DNA from: Eubacteriales bacterium
GTDB lineage: Bacteria > Bacillota > Clostridia > Oscillospirales > Oscillospiraceae
Reading direction: 5' to 3'
DNA length: 64,000 nucleotides
Assembly: GCA_030536515.1 (NCBI GenBank)
Contig: JAUNPV010000001.1
Location: forward strand, 248,001-312,000
Made by a program: the position numbers and the translations under genes. Below the pieces are notes generated by a model. It did not search any database. It worked only from the letters and a program-made list of their open reading frames with translations, and was not told where the DNA came from. Below, one piece after another: positions 44,576 through 52,941 of the stretch; within the stretch, counting starts at the first letter, position 1, and every line of letters starts with the position of its first letter.

Positions 44576-46127
44576 AATGCAGCATGGCGGCGAGGCCCTG
44601 GCCAGAGCCGTGGAGGCCGCCTACGCCCAGGGCCAGACGGACTACTACCTGGAGCCCATGGTCCGCATGGACGGCGGCCAGCCGGTGGGCAAGATTCAAA
44701 ACGGCGACCACGTGATTTTCTGCTGCCGCCGGGGCGAGCGTGAGATTGAGCTGACCGAGGCCTTCACCCAGCCGGATTTTGACAAGTTCTCCCGGACCTA
44801 CCTGGACCGGCTGGAGTTTGTCATTATGACCATGTATCACGAGAAATTCAAGGACCTGCCCATCGCCTTCGCCCCGGAGCGGGTGAAGCGGCCTCTGGCC
44901 CAGGTGCTGTCCGAGGCGGGCCTGCGCCAGTTCCACTGCGCCGAGTCCGAAAAATTCGCCCATGTGACCTTCTTCTTCAACGGCGGCTTCAACCAGAGCT
45001 TCCCCGGGGAGACCGACGTGTGCGTGCCCTCTCCCAAGGGCATCCCCTTCGACCAGAAGCCGGAGCTGAGCCTGCCGGAGGTGGCCCGGCGGGTGATGGA
45101 GGCCACCGACGAGGGCTATCCCTTTATCCTGACCAACTTCGCCAACGGCGACGTTATCGGCCACACCGCCAACACCCAGGCAAAGCTGGCTGCCGCCGAG
45201 ACCGTCAGCCGCTATGTCTCCCAGGTGGCCGCCTATGCGGTGGAGCACGACTATGTGGTGGCGGTTACCGCCGACCACGGCAACATCGAGGCCCTTTACA
45301 CCAAGGACGGCAAGCCCCACGGGGCCCACACCACCAACCTGGTGCCCTTCATCCTGCTGGACCCCCGGAAGCGGGCGGTTCAGCTCCACGACGGCTGCCT
45401 GGGCGACGTGGCCCCCACGGTGCTGTCGGTGCTGGGGGTGGAGCAGCCTGCGGAAATGACGGGCCGCTCCCTGCTGGACGAGCAGTGCATCACCTCCAGG
45501 AAGATGATGCTGGTAATCCTGGACGGCTGGGGCTTCGGCACCGGCGACCAGGGCGACGCCATTTACATGGCCAGCACCCCCGGCTGGGATGCGCTGCTGG
45601 CTCAGAACCCCAGCTGCAAGCTCCGGGCCTCCGGCTCCAATGTGGGCCTCCAGGCGGGCAAGGCCGGCAACTCCGAGGCGGGCCACTCCAACCTGGGCGC
45701 AGGCCGGGTGGTGGCCCAGGACGATGTGCGCATGGACAGCGCCATCCAGGACGGCTCCTTCAAGCAGAATCCCGTGTTCTGCCGGGCCATCGAAAACGCC
45801 AAAAAGGAGGGTGCTCTGCACCTGATTGCCTACCTCACCGAGAAATCCAGCCACGGCTGCATCGAGTATCCGCTGATGCTGGCGGAAATGGCCGAGGGGG
45901 TTCCGGAGGTGTATTTCCACATCATCTTTGACGGAAGAAGCACCGAGCCCGGCAGCGCGCCGGCCATGCTGCGCCAGCTGGAGCAGCGGCTCCAGACCCT
46001 GGGCCGGGGCCAGATTGCAGACGGCATGGGCCGTGGCATCGCCCTGGACCGGGACGGCAACTACGGAAAAATTCAAAAGGCCTACGAGGCCATGGTTCTG
46101 GGCCGGGGCACCGAGTATCCCGGCTGA
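44568..46127 (+). CDS. Circularly permuted cofactor-independent phosphoglycerate-mutase homologue
   Basis: 519-residue member of the alkaline-phosphatase/iPGM superfamily with rearranged order. Residues 1-300 match the second half of GpmI, ending in the normal GpmI C-terminus (PAEMTGRSLL). A linker of about 10 residues leads to the normal GpmI N-terminus at residue 313 (MMLVILDGWG). All seven metal/nucleophile residues can be placed: D319, S369 (GNSEAGH), D195, H199, D236, H237, H254. K129 and R489/R495 are also kept. The usual DGRD is DGRS (455-458), so D154 of Geobacillus iPGM is lost. Substrate may not be phosphoglycerate. AAAGGAGG upstream. Confidence 0.88.
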   Translation: MDKMQHGGEALARAVEAAYAQGQTDYYLEPMVRMDGGQPVGKIQNGDHVIFCCRRGEREIELTEAFTQPDFDKFSRTYLDRLEFVIMTMYHEKFKDLPIAFAPERVKRPLAQVLSEAGLRQFHCAESEKFAHVTFFFNGGFNQSFPGETDVCVPSPKGIPFDQKPELSLPEVARRVMEATDEGYPFILTNFANGDVIGHTANTQAKLAAAETVSRYVSQVAAYAVEHDYVVAVTADHGNIEALYTKDGKPHGAHTTNLVPFILLDPRKRAVQLHDGCLGDVAPTVLSVLGVEQPAEMTGRSLLDEQCITSRKMMLVILDGWGFGTGDQGDAIYMASTPGWDALLAQNPSCKLRASGSNVGLQAGKAGNSEAGHSNLGAGRVVAQDDVRMDSAIQDGSFKQNPVFCRAIENAKKEGALHLIAYLTEKSSHGCIEYPLMLAEMAEGVPEVYFHIIFDGRSTEPGSAPAMLRQLEQRLQTLGRGQIADGMGRGIALDRDGNYGKIQKAYEAMVLGRGTEYPG

Positions 46128-46147
46128 GGGCAGAATAGGAGGTTACT

Positions 46148-46861
46148 ATGAATGGGCAGATAAGCGCACTGTCCCTGGGTCCTGTGGAAATTGCGCTGCG
46201 GTTCCTGTGCGCCATGTTCATCGGCCTGCTGATCGGCACCGAGCGGGAATACACCCACCGGCCTGCCGGAATGCGCACCCATATGCTGGTGGCCCTGGGC
46301 TCCTGCGCCGTGATGATTACCAGCCAGATGATTTTCGCCCAGTACAATGCCTTCGGCGCAACGCCGGACCCCGCCCGGCTCAGCGCCCAGGTCATCACCG
46401 GCGTGGGCTTCCTGGGTGCAGGCACCATTATGCGGGAGGGTCCCTCCATCAAGGGCCTGACCACGGCGGCCAGCATCTGGTCGGTGGCCTGCCTGGGCAT
46501 CGCCGTGGGCGGCGGCTACTATGGCGTGGGCCTGATCGGCACCGCCTGCATGATGGTGACCCTGGTGGTGTTTGAGTGGCTCCAGCAGCGGCTGATGCGG
46601 GGCAAGTACGAGCTGTACAGCTTCACCATCACCGGCACCGACGCCGTGGCCATTATGGAGCTGATTAACAAGGAAACCGAGCAGGCGGATGCCAAAATCA
46701 AGGGCGTGCACCTGGAGCGCCGGGAAGACGGCCTGGTGGAGGTGTCCTTCAAGGCGGATTTCACCGGCCGCCACGCATCGGACCGGCTGCACAAATTCCT
46801 GGGAGCCATTGGGGAGGCAGACAAAACCACCTCGGTGTGCTCCGAGCGGACCAGAGTATAG
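46148..46861 (+). CDS. MgtC/SapB-family membrane protein
   Basis: 237-residue protein: the MgtC domain (about residues 12-150) has LLIGTEREYTHRPAGMRTHMLVALGS, the VGFLGAGTIMREG motif and IKGLTTAASIW, with four to five transmembrane segments. A soluble ACT-like C-terminal domain follows. The family is linked to magnesium or phosphate stress and modulates membrane ATP or ion transport. Co-directional with the mutase gene (20-base gap, AGGAGG) and the pyrophosphatase. Confidence 0.9.
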   Translation: MNGQISALSLGPVEIALRFLCAMFIGLLIGTEREYTHRPAGMRTHMLVALGSCAVMITSQMIFAQYNAFGATPDPARLSAQVITGVGFLGAGTIMREGPSIKGLTTAASIWSVACLGIAVGGGYYGVGLIGTACMMVTLVVFEWLQQRLMRGKYELYSFTITGTDAVAIMELINKETEQADAKIKGVHLERREDGLVEVSFKADFTGRHASDRLHKFLGAIGEADKTTSVCSERTRV

Positions 46862-46965
46862 CGGGCCGCTGACGGATTTTTCAGAGCAATCAAGACGTTT
46901 CCGGCAAAATTTCCATCGCATCATTCGGGACAAGGCAGAACAGAAAAAGGAAGGAAAATGAAATT

Positions 46966-49077
46966 ATGAATCAGGCATTTATCCTATTCTCCGTGTTTGG
47001 CTCCCTGGCAGCGCTGCTGTTTGCCGTGATGATGGCAAAGCGCGCACTGTCCTTCTCCGAGGGCACTGAGCGAATGCAGCAGATCGCTTCCTTTATCCGC
47101 GACGGCGCAAAGGCCTATCTTCGCAGGCAGTACAGCGTCGTGTCCGTTTTCTTTGCAGTGATGTTTGTCATTCTCATGGCCATGGCAGCCCTGGGCTACC
47201 TGACCTGGTTTGTACCCTTCGCCTTTGTCACCGGCGGCTTCTTCTCCGGCCTGTCCGGCTTCGTGGGCATGAAAATCGCCACCGCCTCCAACTCCCGCAC
47301 GGCCAACGCCTGCCGGGACAGCCTGAACGCAGGATTGAAGGTGGCCTTCTCCGCCGGTACCGTCATGGGCTTCACCGTGGTGGGCCTGGGTCTGCTGGAC
47401 ATTTCCGGGTGGTATCTGCTGCTGCGGTATGTGTTCCGGCTGCCTCTGGACGAGATTACCGCCGCCATGCTGACCTTCGGCATGGGCGCCAGCTCCATGG
47501 CCCTGTTTGCCAGAGTGGGCGGCGGCATTTTCACCAAGGCTGCCGACGTGGGCGCCGACCTGGTGGGCAAGGTGGAGGCGGGTATCCCCGAGGACGACCC
47601 CCGGAACCCTGCCGCCATTGCCGACAACGTCGGCGACAATGTAGGCGACGTGGCCGGTATGGGCGCTGATTTGTACGAGTCCTATGTGGGCTCGCTGATT
47701 TCCTGCTGCTCTCTGGGCGTGGTGGCCTTCTCTTACATCCCCGCCGTGGATAACATCCGGGCCTTTGCTGTGCCGCTGATGATTGCGGCTCTGGGCGTGC
47801 TGGCCTCCATTTTCGGCTCCCTGCTGGTCAGAACCGGCGAGTCCACCGAGCAGATGACTCTGCTGAAGGCCCTGCGCCGGGGCACCAACACCTCCGCCGT
47901 CATCATCGCCGTCACCGCCCTGCCGGTGGTGTGGGTGATGCTGGGGGCCTCCTTCTGGGGGCTGTATGTGGCCATTCTCTCCGGCCTGCTGGCAGGGGTG
48001 CTCATTGGCCGCTGCACCGAGTATTACACCTCCGACACTTACCGCCCCACCCAGCACCTGGCCGCCTCCTCCGAAACCGGCACGGCCACCCTGGTCATTG
48101 ACGGCTTGAGCCTGGGTATGCGCTCGACCATGGCCCCTGTGCTCATCGTCTGCATCTGCATTCTGGTGGCCTACTTTGTCTCCGGCATCGGCCTGACCGA
48201 CGGGGCCCGGAACGCCATGGGCCTTTACGGCATTGCCCTGGCCGCCGTGGGAATGCTGTCCACCCTGGGCATCACCCTGGCTACCGATGCCTACGGCCCT
48301 GTGGCCGACAATGCCGGCGGCATTGCCCAGATGGCCGGTCTGGAGCCGGAGGTCCGGGAGCGCACCGACGCTCTGGACTCCCTGGGCAACACCACCGCCG
48401 CCACCGGCAAGGGCTTCGCCATCGGCTCCGCCGCCCTGACGGCCCTGGCGCTGGTTGCCTCCTATGTGGAGAAAATCCGCACCCTGGCCCCGGATATGAC
48501 CATGGACATGAGCGTGATGAACCCTGTGGTGCTGGTGGGCGTGTTCACCGGCGCGTGCCTGGCCTTCATCTTCGCTGCCATTACCATGGGCTCCATCGGC
48601 AAGGCCGCCCACAGCGTGGTGCTGGAGGTCCGCCGCCAGTTCCACGAGATTCCCGGCCTGCTGGAGGGCACCGCCAACGCCGACTACACCCGCTGCGTGG
48701 ACCTGTGTACCAAGGCCAGCCTGAAGGAAATGGTGGTTCCCACCCTGATTGCGGTCATTGTCCCCGTGGCGGCGGGCATCCTGCTGGGACCTGCCGGTGT
48801 GGTGGGTATGCTCTGCGGCGCAACCGCCTCGGGCTTCCTGCTTGCGGTGTTCATGTCCAACTCCGGCGGCTCCTGGGACAACGCCAAAAAGTACATCGAG
48901 TCCGACCACTTCGGCGGCCGGGGCAGCGACAATGACAAGGCCGCCATCGTCGGCGACACCATCGGCGACCCCTTCAAGGACACCTCCGGCCCTGCCATCA
49001 ACATCCTCATCAAGCTGCTGAGCATGGTCTCCATCGTCTTTGCCACAGTGGTGGTCCGCTTCCATATGTTCGGATAA
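46966..49077 (+). CDS. hppA: Membrane-bound ion-pumping pyrophosphatase
   Basis: 703-residue integral membrane pyrophosphatase that couples PPi hydrolysis to H+ or Na+ export. The substrate motif GGGIFTKAADVGADLVGKVEAGIPEDDPRNPAAIADNVGDNVGD and the C-terminal DNAKKYIE and KDTSGPAINILIKL are conserved. The sequence GNTTAATGKG carries alanine where K+-independent enzymes have lysine, so this is the K+-dependent class. H+ or Na+ specificity was not resolved. A GGAAACGTC site (minus strand, 46894-46902) lies in its leader. Sixteen or so transmembrane helices expected. Confidence 0.95.
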   Translation: MNQAFILFSVFGSLAALLFAVMMAKRALSFSEGTERMQQIASFIRDGAKAYLRRQYSVVSVFFAVMFVILMAMAALGYLTWFVPFAFVTGGFFSGLSGFVGMKIATASNSRTANACRDSLNAGLKVAFSAGTVMGFTVVGLGLLDISGWYLLLRYVFRLPLDEITAAMLTFGMGASSMALFARVGGGIFTKAADVGADLVGKVEAGIPEDDPRNPAAIADNVGDNVGDVAGMGADLYESYVGSLISCCSLGVVAFSYIPAVDNIRAFAVPLMIAALGVLASIFGSLLVRTGESTEQMTLLKALRRGTNTSAVIIAVTALPVVWVMLGASFWGLYVAILSGLLAGVLIGRCTEYYTSDTYRPTQHLAASSETGTATLVIDGLSLGMRSTMAPVLIVCICILVAYFVSGIGLTDGARNAMGLYGIALAAVGMLSTLGITLATDAYGPVADNAGGIAQMAGLEPEVRERTDALDSLGNTTAATGKGFAIGSAALTALALVASYVEKIRTLAPDMTMDMSVMNPVVLVGVFTGACLAFIFAAITMGSIGKAAHSVVLEVRRQFHEIPGLLEGTANADYTRCVDLCTKASLKEMVVPTLIAVIVPVAAGILLGPAGVVGMLCGATASGFLLAVFMSNSGGSWDNAKKYIESDHFGGRGSDNDKAAIVGDTIGDPFKDTSGPAINILIKLLSMVSIVFATVVVRFHMFG

Positions 49078-49088
49078 TGCAGCAACCG

Positions 49089-49119
49089 GTTTCCCATGCT
49101 CCCAGAGGGCATGGGAAAC
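49089..49119 (+). terminator. Hairpin after hppA
   Basis: 11-base-pair perfect stem (49089-49099 with 49109-49119) with a 9-base loop just after hppA. No T run follows directly, although GGAATTTTTG comes 12 bases later. Possible weak terminator or mRNA stabiliser. Confidence 0.5.
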
Positions 49120-49159
49120 TCTGGCTGTCTGGAATTTTTGTATACAAGGGAGAAAGAAT

Positions 49160-50041
49160 ATGAAAAGCTATGATTTGATGATCATTGGTCCTGCCACCCG
49201 GGACGTGAACATTGACTACACCGGCCAGCAGGTGTGCGATGCCGGCGGGGCGGTGACCTTCTGCACCCCGGCGGCCCGGGCCACCGGTGCGGCGGTGTTT
49301 GCCGCAGTGAAAATCGCCCCGGAGGACCGGGAGCTGCTGGAAAAGCTGGGCGGGGACCCGGCGGACTGCGCGCTGCTGCCCTCGGCCAGGACCACCCTCA
49401 TGCGCAACGAATACTTCACCCCGGACCGGGAGCGGCGGAATTCCAGCTGCCCGGCCCAGTCCGACCCGGTGCTGCCGGAGGAAATTCCCGAGGTGCCCTG
49501 CAAGCTGTATCATCTGGCGGGCCTTCTCAGCGGCGATTTCCCCGGGGCGCTGCTGGAGCACCTGCACACCCGGGGCCTGCTGTCGGCGGATGCCCAGGGC
49601 TTCCTGCGCCACAATGAAAACGGCCGCATGGTGTTTCACGACTGGAAGCAGAAGCTGCAATACCTTCCCTACCTGGACTTTCTGAAAACCGATGCGGCGG
49701 AGGCGGAGATTCTCACCGGCCTGACGGACCGGCGGGAGGCGGCCAAGGTTCTTTACGGCTGGGGAGCCAGGGAAATCCTCATCTCCCACAACAGCGAAAT
49801 GCTGGTCTACGACGGGAAGGACTTTTACACCTGCCCGGTGAAGGCCCGGAACCTCTCCGGCCGCACCGGCCGGGGGGACACCACCTTCGGGGCCTACCTG
49901 GCCATGCGGATGCTGGGGACCGATGTCCCGGCGGCGCTGCTGTACGCCACGGCCTGCGTCAGCCTGAAAATGGAGACACCGGGGGTGTTCCGGGGAACCC
50001 TCCGGGACGTGGAGGACTACATCCGGGAATTTTACCGGTAA
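49160..50041 (+). CDS. PfkB-family sugar/polyol kinase
   Basis: 293-residue ribokinase-fold kinase. The anion-hole/catalytic motif GRTGRGDTTFGAYLA carries the catalytic aspartate, and DAGGAVTFCTPAARATGA matches the N-terminal substrate region. It lacks the DUF2090 domain of classical IolC and is not close to that enzyme by eye. Short PfkB proteins include inositol kinases and keto-acid kinases. It follows hppA and is followed 11 bases later by a TIM-barrel gene. Substrate unknown; inositol or a related polyol would suit the locus. Confidence 0.82.
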   Translation: MKSYDLMIIGPATRDVNIDYTGQQVCDAGGAVTFCTPAARATGAAVFAAVKIAPEDRELLEKLGGDPADCALLPSARTTLMRNEYFTPDRERRNSSCPAQSDPVLPEEIPEVPCKLYHLAGLLSGDFPGALLEHLHTRGLLSADAQGFLRHNENGRMVFHDWKQKLQYLPYLDFLKTDAAEAEILTGLTDRREAAKVLYGWGAREILISHNSEMLVYDGKDFYTCPVKARNLSGRTGRGDTTFGAYLAMRMLGTDVPAALLYATACVSLKMETPGVFRGTLRDVEDYIREFYR

Positions 50042-50052
50042 GGGAGGGGCCT

Positions 50053-50955
50053 ATGGAAGAAATTATCCTGGGTGTCAATGTCCCCGGGGGGACCAATCTG
50101 GGGGGACTGGACGCCGCCCTGGCCCAGATTGCAAAGGACGGCTGGCAGGCGGCGGAGCTGAATCTGGACACCTGCCCGCTGCTGCTGGGGGGATACATCC
50201 AGCAGCCGGTGGTGGACTGTGTCCGGGAGGTGTTCGCCCGCTATCCGCTGCACTACACCGCCCACGCAAGCTACGGCCTGGACCTGCGCTCCGGGGAGGC
50301 GGCCATGCACCGCCGGGTGCTGCTCAATTCCATCGAGGTCTGCGCCATGCTGGGCATCGACCGGTTTAACTGCCACTACGAGGCCTTCTCCCACGACCGC
50401 CGGGCCGAGGCCCAGTACCGCAGCCTGATTTTGCAGGCGGCGGACCTGGCCGGGGAGCGGGGGGTCCGGCTGAATGTGGAAAACGTGGAGATTGACGACT
50501 ACCGCTATGCCCTGGACTTTGTCAGCGGCCTGGGCCACGAAAGCTGCGCCATGACCCTGGACCTGGGCCACCTGTGGATTGCCGCCAACCGCTTCGGCTT
50601 TGACTATGTCCAGGCGGTCCGGGACTGCGCCCCCTGGGTCCGCCATGTCCACATCAACGACAACCACGGCATTTTTGAGCCCATGCGCCTGGAAAACAAG
50701 GCCCTGTACGACACCCTGGGCAAGGGCACCCGCTTCACCTTCAGCCGGGGCGACATCCACATTCCCCCCTTCTGGGGCAGCGCCCCCCTGGCCCGGGCCT
50801 TCCAAATTCTGATACAGGCGGGCTATCCGGGCATCTGGATGTGCGAATACTACAGCCACCTGTTCCACCCGCTGAACAGCCAGGTCCGCCTCCGGGTCCG
50901 GCAGGAGCTGGAGCAGGCGGAAGGCAGGTGCGCCCATGAAAGCCTCCAGCCGTGA
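50053..50955 (+). CDS. Xylose-isomerase-like TIM-barrel protein
   Basis: 300-residue AP-endonuclease-2 / sugar-epimerase-like barrel. Candidate metal ligands are in FNCHYEAF, LNVENVEI, TLDLGHLW and VRHVHINDNHG. Related proteins include inosose dehydratases, inosose isomerases (IolI/IolH) and hydroxypyruvate isomerases. Its place next to a polyol kinase suggests an isomerase or epimerase step; it is clearly different from IolE at 28933. GGGAGGGG upstream, 20-base overlap with the MATE gene. Confidence 0.78.
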   Translation: MEEIILGVNVPGGTNLGGLDAALAQIAKDGWQAAELNLDTCPLLLGGYIQQPVVDCVREVFARYPLHYTAHASYGLDLRSGEAAMHRRVLLNSIEVCAMLGIDRFNCHYEAFSHDRRAEAQYRSLILQAADLAGERGVRLNVENVEIDDYRYALDFVSGLGHESCAMTLDLGHLWIAANRFGFDYVQAVRDCAPWVRHVHINDNHGIFEPMRLENKALYDTLGKGTRFTFSRGDIHIPPFWGSAPLARAFQILIQAGYPGIWMCEYYSHLFHPLNSQVRLRVRQELEQAEGRCAHESLQP

Positions 50956-52291
50956 TTTGACCCAGGGCAGCATCGCCGGGAATCTGGTGCGCTTTGCCCT
51001 GCCCGTGCTGCTGGGCCAGGTGTTTCAGAATCTGTACAACAGTGTGGACAGCATCGTCATGGGCAACTTCGTGGGCATGACCGCCCTGGCGGCGGTGACC
51101 TCCTCGTCGGACATTGCCCATCTGATTGTCAGCTTTTTCACAGGCCTGTCCTCCGGGGCGGGGGTTCTGTTTTCCCGGCACTTCGGCGGGAAGCGGCTGG
51201 ACCAGCTCCGCCGGGCCATCCACACCGCCCTGGCCTTTTCCGTGGCCCTGGGGCTGGTGATGGCGGCGGTGGGGGTGCTGGGCACGCCGCTGCTGCTGCG
51301 TCTGGTGGACTGCCCGGAGGAGGTGTACCCCCTGTCGGTGCGGTATCTGCGCATTTACCTGGTGGGGGTGCTGTTCACCGCCATGTATAACGTGGCCGCC
51401 GGGGTCCTGCGGGCGGTGGGGGACTCAGGAAGCCCCTTCCGGTATCTGGTGATTTCCAGCGTGTGCAACATCGCCCTGGACCTGGTGCTGGTGGTGGGGC
51501 TTGATATGGGCATCGCCGGTGTGGCGGTGGCCACGGTGATTTCCCAGCTCCTTTCAGTGGTGCTGATTTTCGGGAAAATGGTCCGCACCCAGGATGTCTA
51601 CCGCCTGGCCTGGCGGGAGCTGCGGATTGAATGGGGGATTCTGGGGCAGGTGCTGTCCCTGGGGCTTCCGGCGGCGGTCCAGAGCTGCCTGACCTCCTTT
51701 TCAAACCTGTTCATCCAGCGCTGCATCAACGGCTTTGGTCCGGCGGCCATGGCCGGCGCCGGGGCGGCCAAGAAGATTGACAAGTACGTGAGCATGGTGG
51801 CCCAGTCCCTGGCCCACGCCACCACCACCCTGGTCAGCCAGAATCTGGGGGCGGAAAAGCCCCGCCGGGCCAGAGCCAGCGTGGGCTGGGCATTGACCCT
51901 GGGCTTTGCGGCCGTGTGCGTCATCGGCATCCCCGCCTATCACTGGGCACCGTCCCTGCTGCGGATTTTCACCGAGGATGCAGCGGCGGCGGGCTACGGC
52001 GTCACCATGATGCGCATTATGATTCCGATGTACTTCGTTCAGACGGTCCACCGGATTTTGGGCAGCACCCTCCGGGGCTGCGGCCGGTCCCGGACGGCCA
52101 TGGTGACCATGATGCTGGGCCTCATCGGCTCCCGGCAGGTGTACCTGGCAGTCATCACCGCCCAAAACTGCGGCATCCGCCAGGTGTTCTACGCCTACCC
52201 CCTGGGCTGGGCCTGCTCAGCCCTGTTTTCGGCAATCTGCCTGGCCTCTATCCTCAGAAAGGGCGACCTGGTTCGCTGTGAGAAAAAATGA
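50936..52291 (+). CDS. MATE-family efflux transporter
   Basis: 451-residue multidrug and toxin extrusion protein with twelve hydrophobic segments. The N-terminus DLTQGSIAGNLVRFALPVLLGQVFQNLYNSVDSIVMGNFVG is characteristic, and the internal repeat begins near GQVLSLGLPAAVQSCLTSF. Uses H+ or Na+ gradient to export cationic or other solutes. It overlaps the TIM-barrel gene by 20 bases; functional link to polyol use is not evident. Confidence 0.92.
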   Translation: MKASSRDLTQGSIAGNLVRFALPVLLGQVFQNLYNSVDSIVMGNFVGMTALAAVTSSSDIAHLIVSFFTGLSSGAGVLFSRHFGGKRLDQLRRAIHTALAFSVALGLVMAAVGVLGTPLLLRLVDCPEEVYPLSVRYLRIYLVGVLFTAMYNVAAGVLRAVGDSGSPFRYLVISSVCNIALDLVLVVGLDMGIAGVAVATVISQLLSVVLIFGKMVRTQDVYRLAWRELRIEWGILGQVLSLGLPAAVQSCLTSFSNLFIQRCINGFGPAAMAGAGAAKKIDKYVSMVAQSLAHATTTLVSQNLGAEKPRRARASVGWALTLGFAAVCVIGIPAYHWAPSLLRIFTEDAAAAGYGVTMMRIMIPMYFVQTVHRILGSTLRGCGRSRTAMVTMMLGLIGSRQVYLAVITAQNCGIRQVFYAYPLGWACSALFSAICLASILRKGDLVRCEKK

Positions 52292-52330
52292 AAAAAGCGG
52301 CGGTATCGTAGCAGATACCGCCGCTTTTTT
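52291..52330. terminator. Bidirectional terminator
   Basis: 16-base-pair stem (52291-52306 with 52315-52330) with A run on the left and T run on the right, between the convergent MATE and HAD6 genes. It can end both transcripts. Confidence 0.95.
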
Positions 52331-52332
52331 TG

Positions 52333-52941
52333 TTAAGAGATGCACACACCCGCCAGACGGAGGGCGCTTCGCAGCTGGGCAGCGTCGCCGGTGAACCGGG
52401 CGGCGGACATTCCGGCGGCCCGGGCGCCTTCTACGTTGGCGGGCATATCGTCAATGAAGAAGCAGGTCTCCGGCCTCAGCCGGTATTTGTTCAGCAGCAC
52501 CTCATACAGCTCCCGCTGGGGCTTCAGCAGATGATGGTCCGCCGAAACCACCAGGCCGTCCATGCAGTCGGCCCCGGGAATCCGGGAAAAGTAGGCGTGC
52601 AGGTTGGTTGGCGCATTGGACAGGACGTACAGCCCGTAACCCTTCGCCTTCAGCTCCCAAATCAGCGCCTCCATGCCTTCCATGGGCAGGATATCCTGCC
52701 ACCAGTACAGCAGCGCCCGGGCCTGGCCGTGGAGATGCCGGGGCAGGCGGCGGCACATATCGGCATAGGCCTCCGCCTCCGTGGCGGTGCCCCGGTCCAT
52801 CTCAATCCACAGGGGATTGTGAAAAACGGCCTCCAGCAGCAGCGCCCGGTCCTCCGGGGAGGCATCCACCCGGCTGACGAACAGCGCCGGGTCAAAGTGC
52901 AGCAGCACGCCCCCCATGTCAAACACAATGTTTTGAATCAT
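52333..52941 (-). CDS. HAD-superfamily phosphatase-like protein 6 (YihX-like)
   Basis: 202-residue HAD protein with motif I FDMGGVLLHFD, motif II LSNA, motif III lysine HLLKPQRELYEVL and motif IV FIDDMPANVEGARAAG. The short length and motif order resemble YihX, a sugar-1-phosphate phosphatase. ATG 52941 overlaps the permease stop by four bases, so a phosphatase is translated together with an importer. This coupling is direct evidence that the importer cargo may be phosphorylated. Confidence 0.87.
   Translation of the reverse strand: MIQNIVFDMGGVLLHFDPALFVSRVDASPEDRALLLEAVFHNPLWIEMDRGTATEAEAYADMCRRLPRHLHGQARALLYWWQDILPMEGMEALIWELKAKGYGLYVLSNAPTNLHAYFSRIPGADCMDGLVVSADHHLLKPQRELYEVLLNKYRLRPETCFFIDDMPANVEGARAAGMSAARFTGDAAQLRSALRLAGVCIS

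Noticed and set aside
44568-46127. Annotating the mutase simply as gpmI, or as two gene fragments
   Set aside because: The domain order is permuted and the reading frame is continuous with intact motifs in both parts, so it is neither a normal gpmI nor a broken tandem pair.
49160-50041. PfkB kinase as classical IolC
   Set aside because: It lacks the C-terminal DUF2090 domain and is 16 kb from the iol genes; I keep it as a kinase of unknown substrate.
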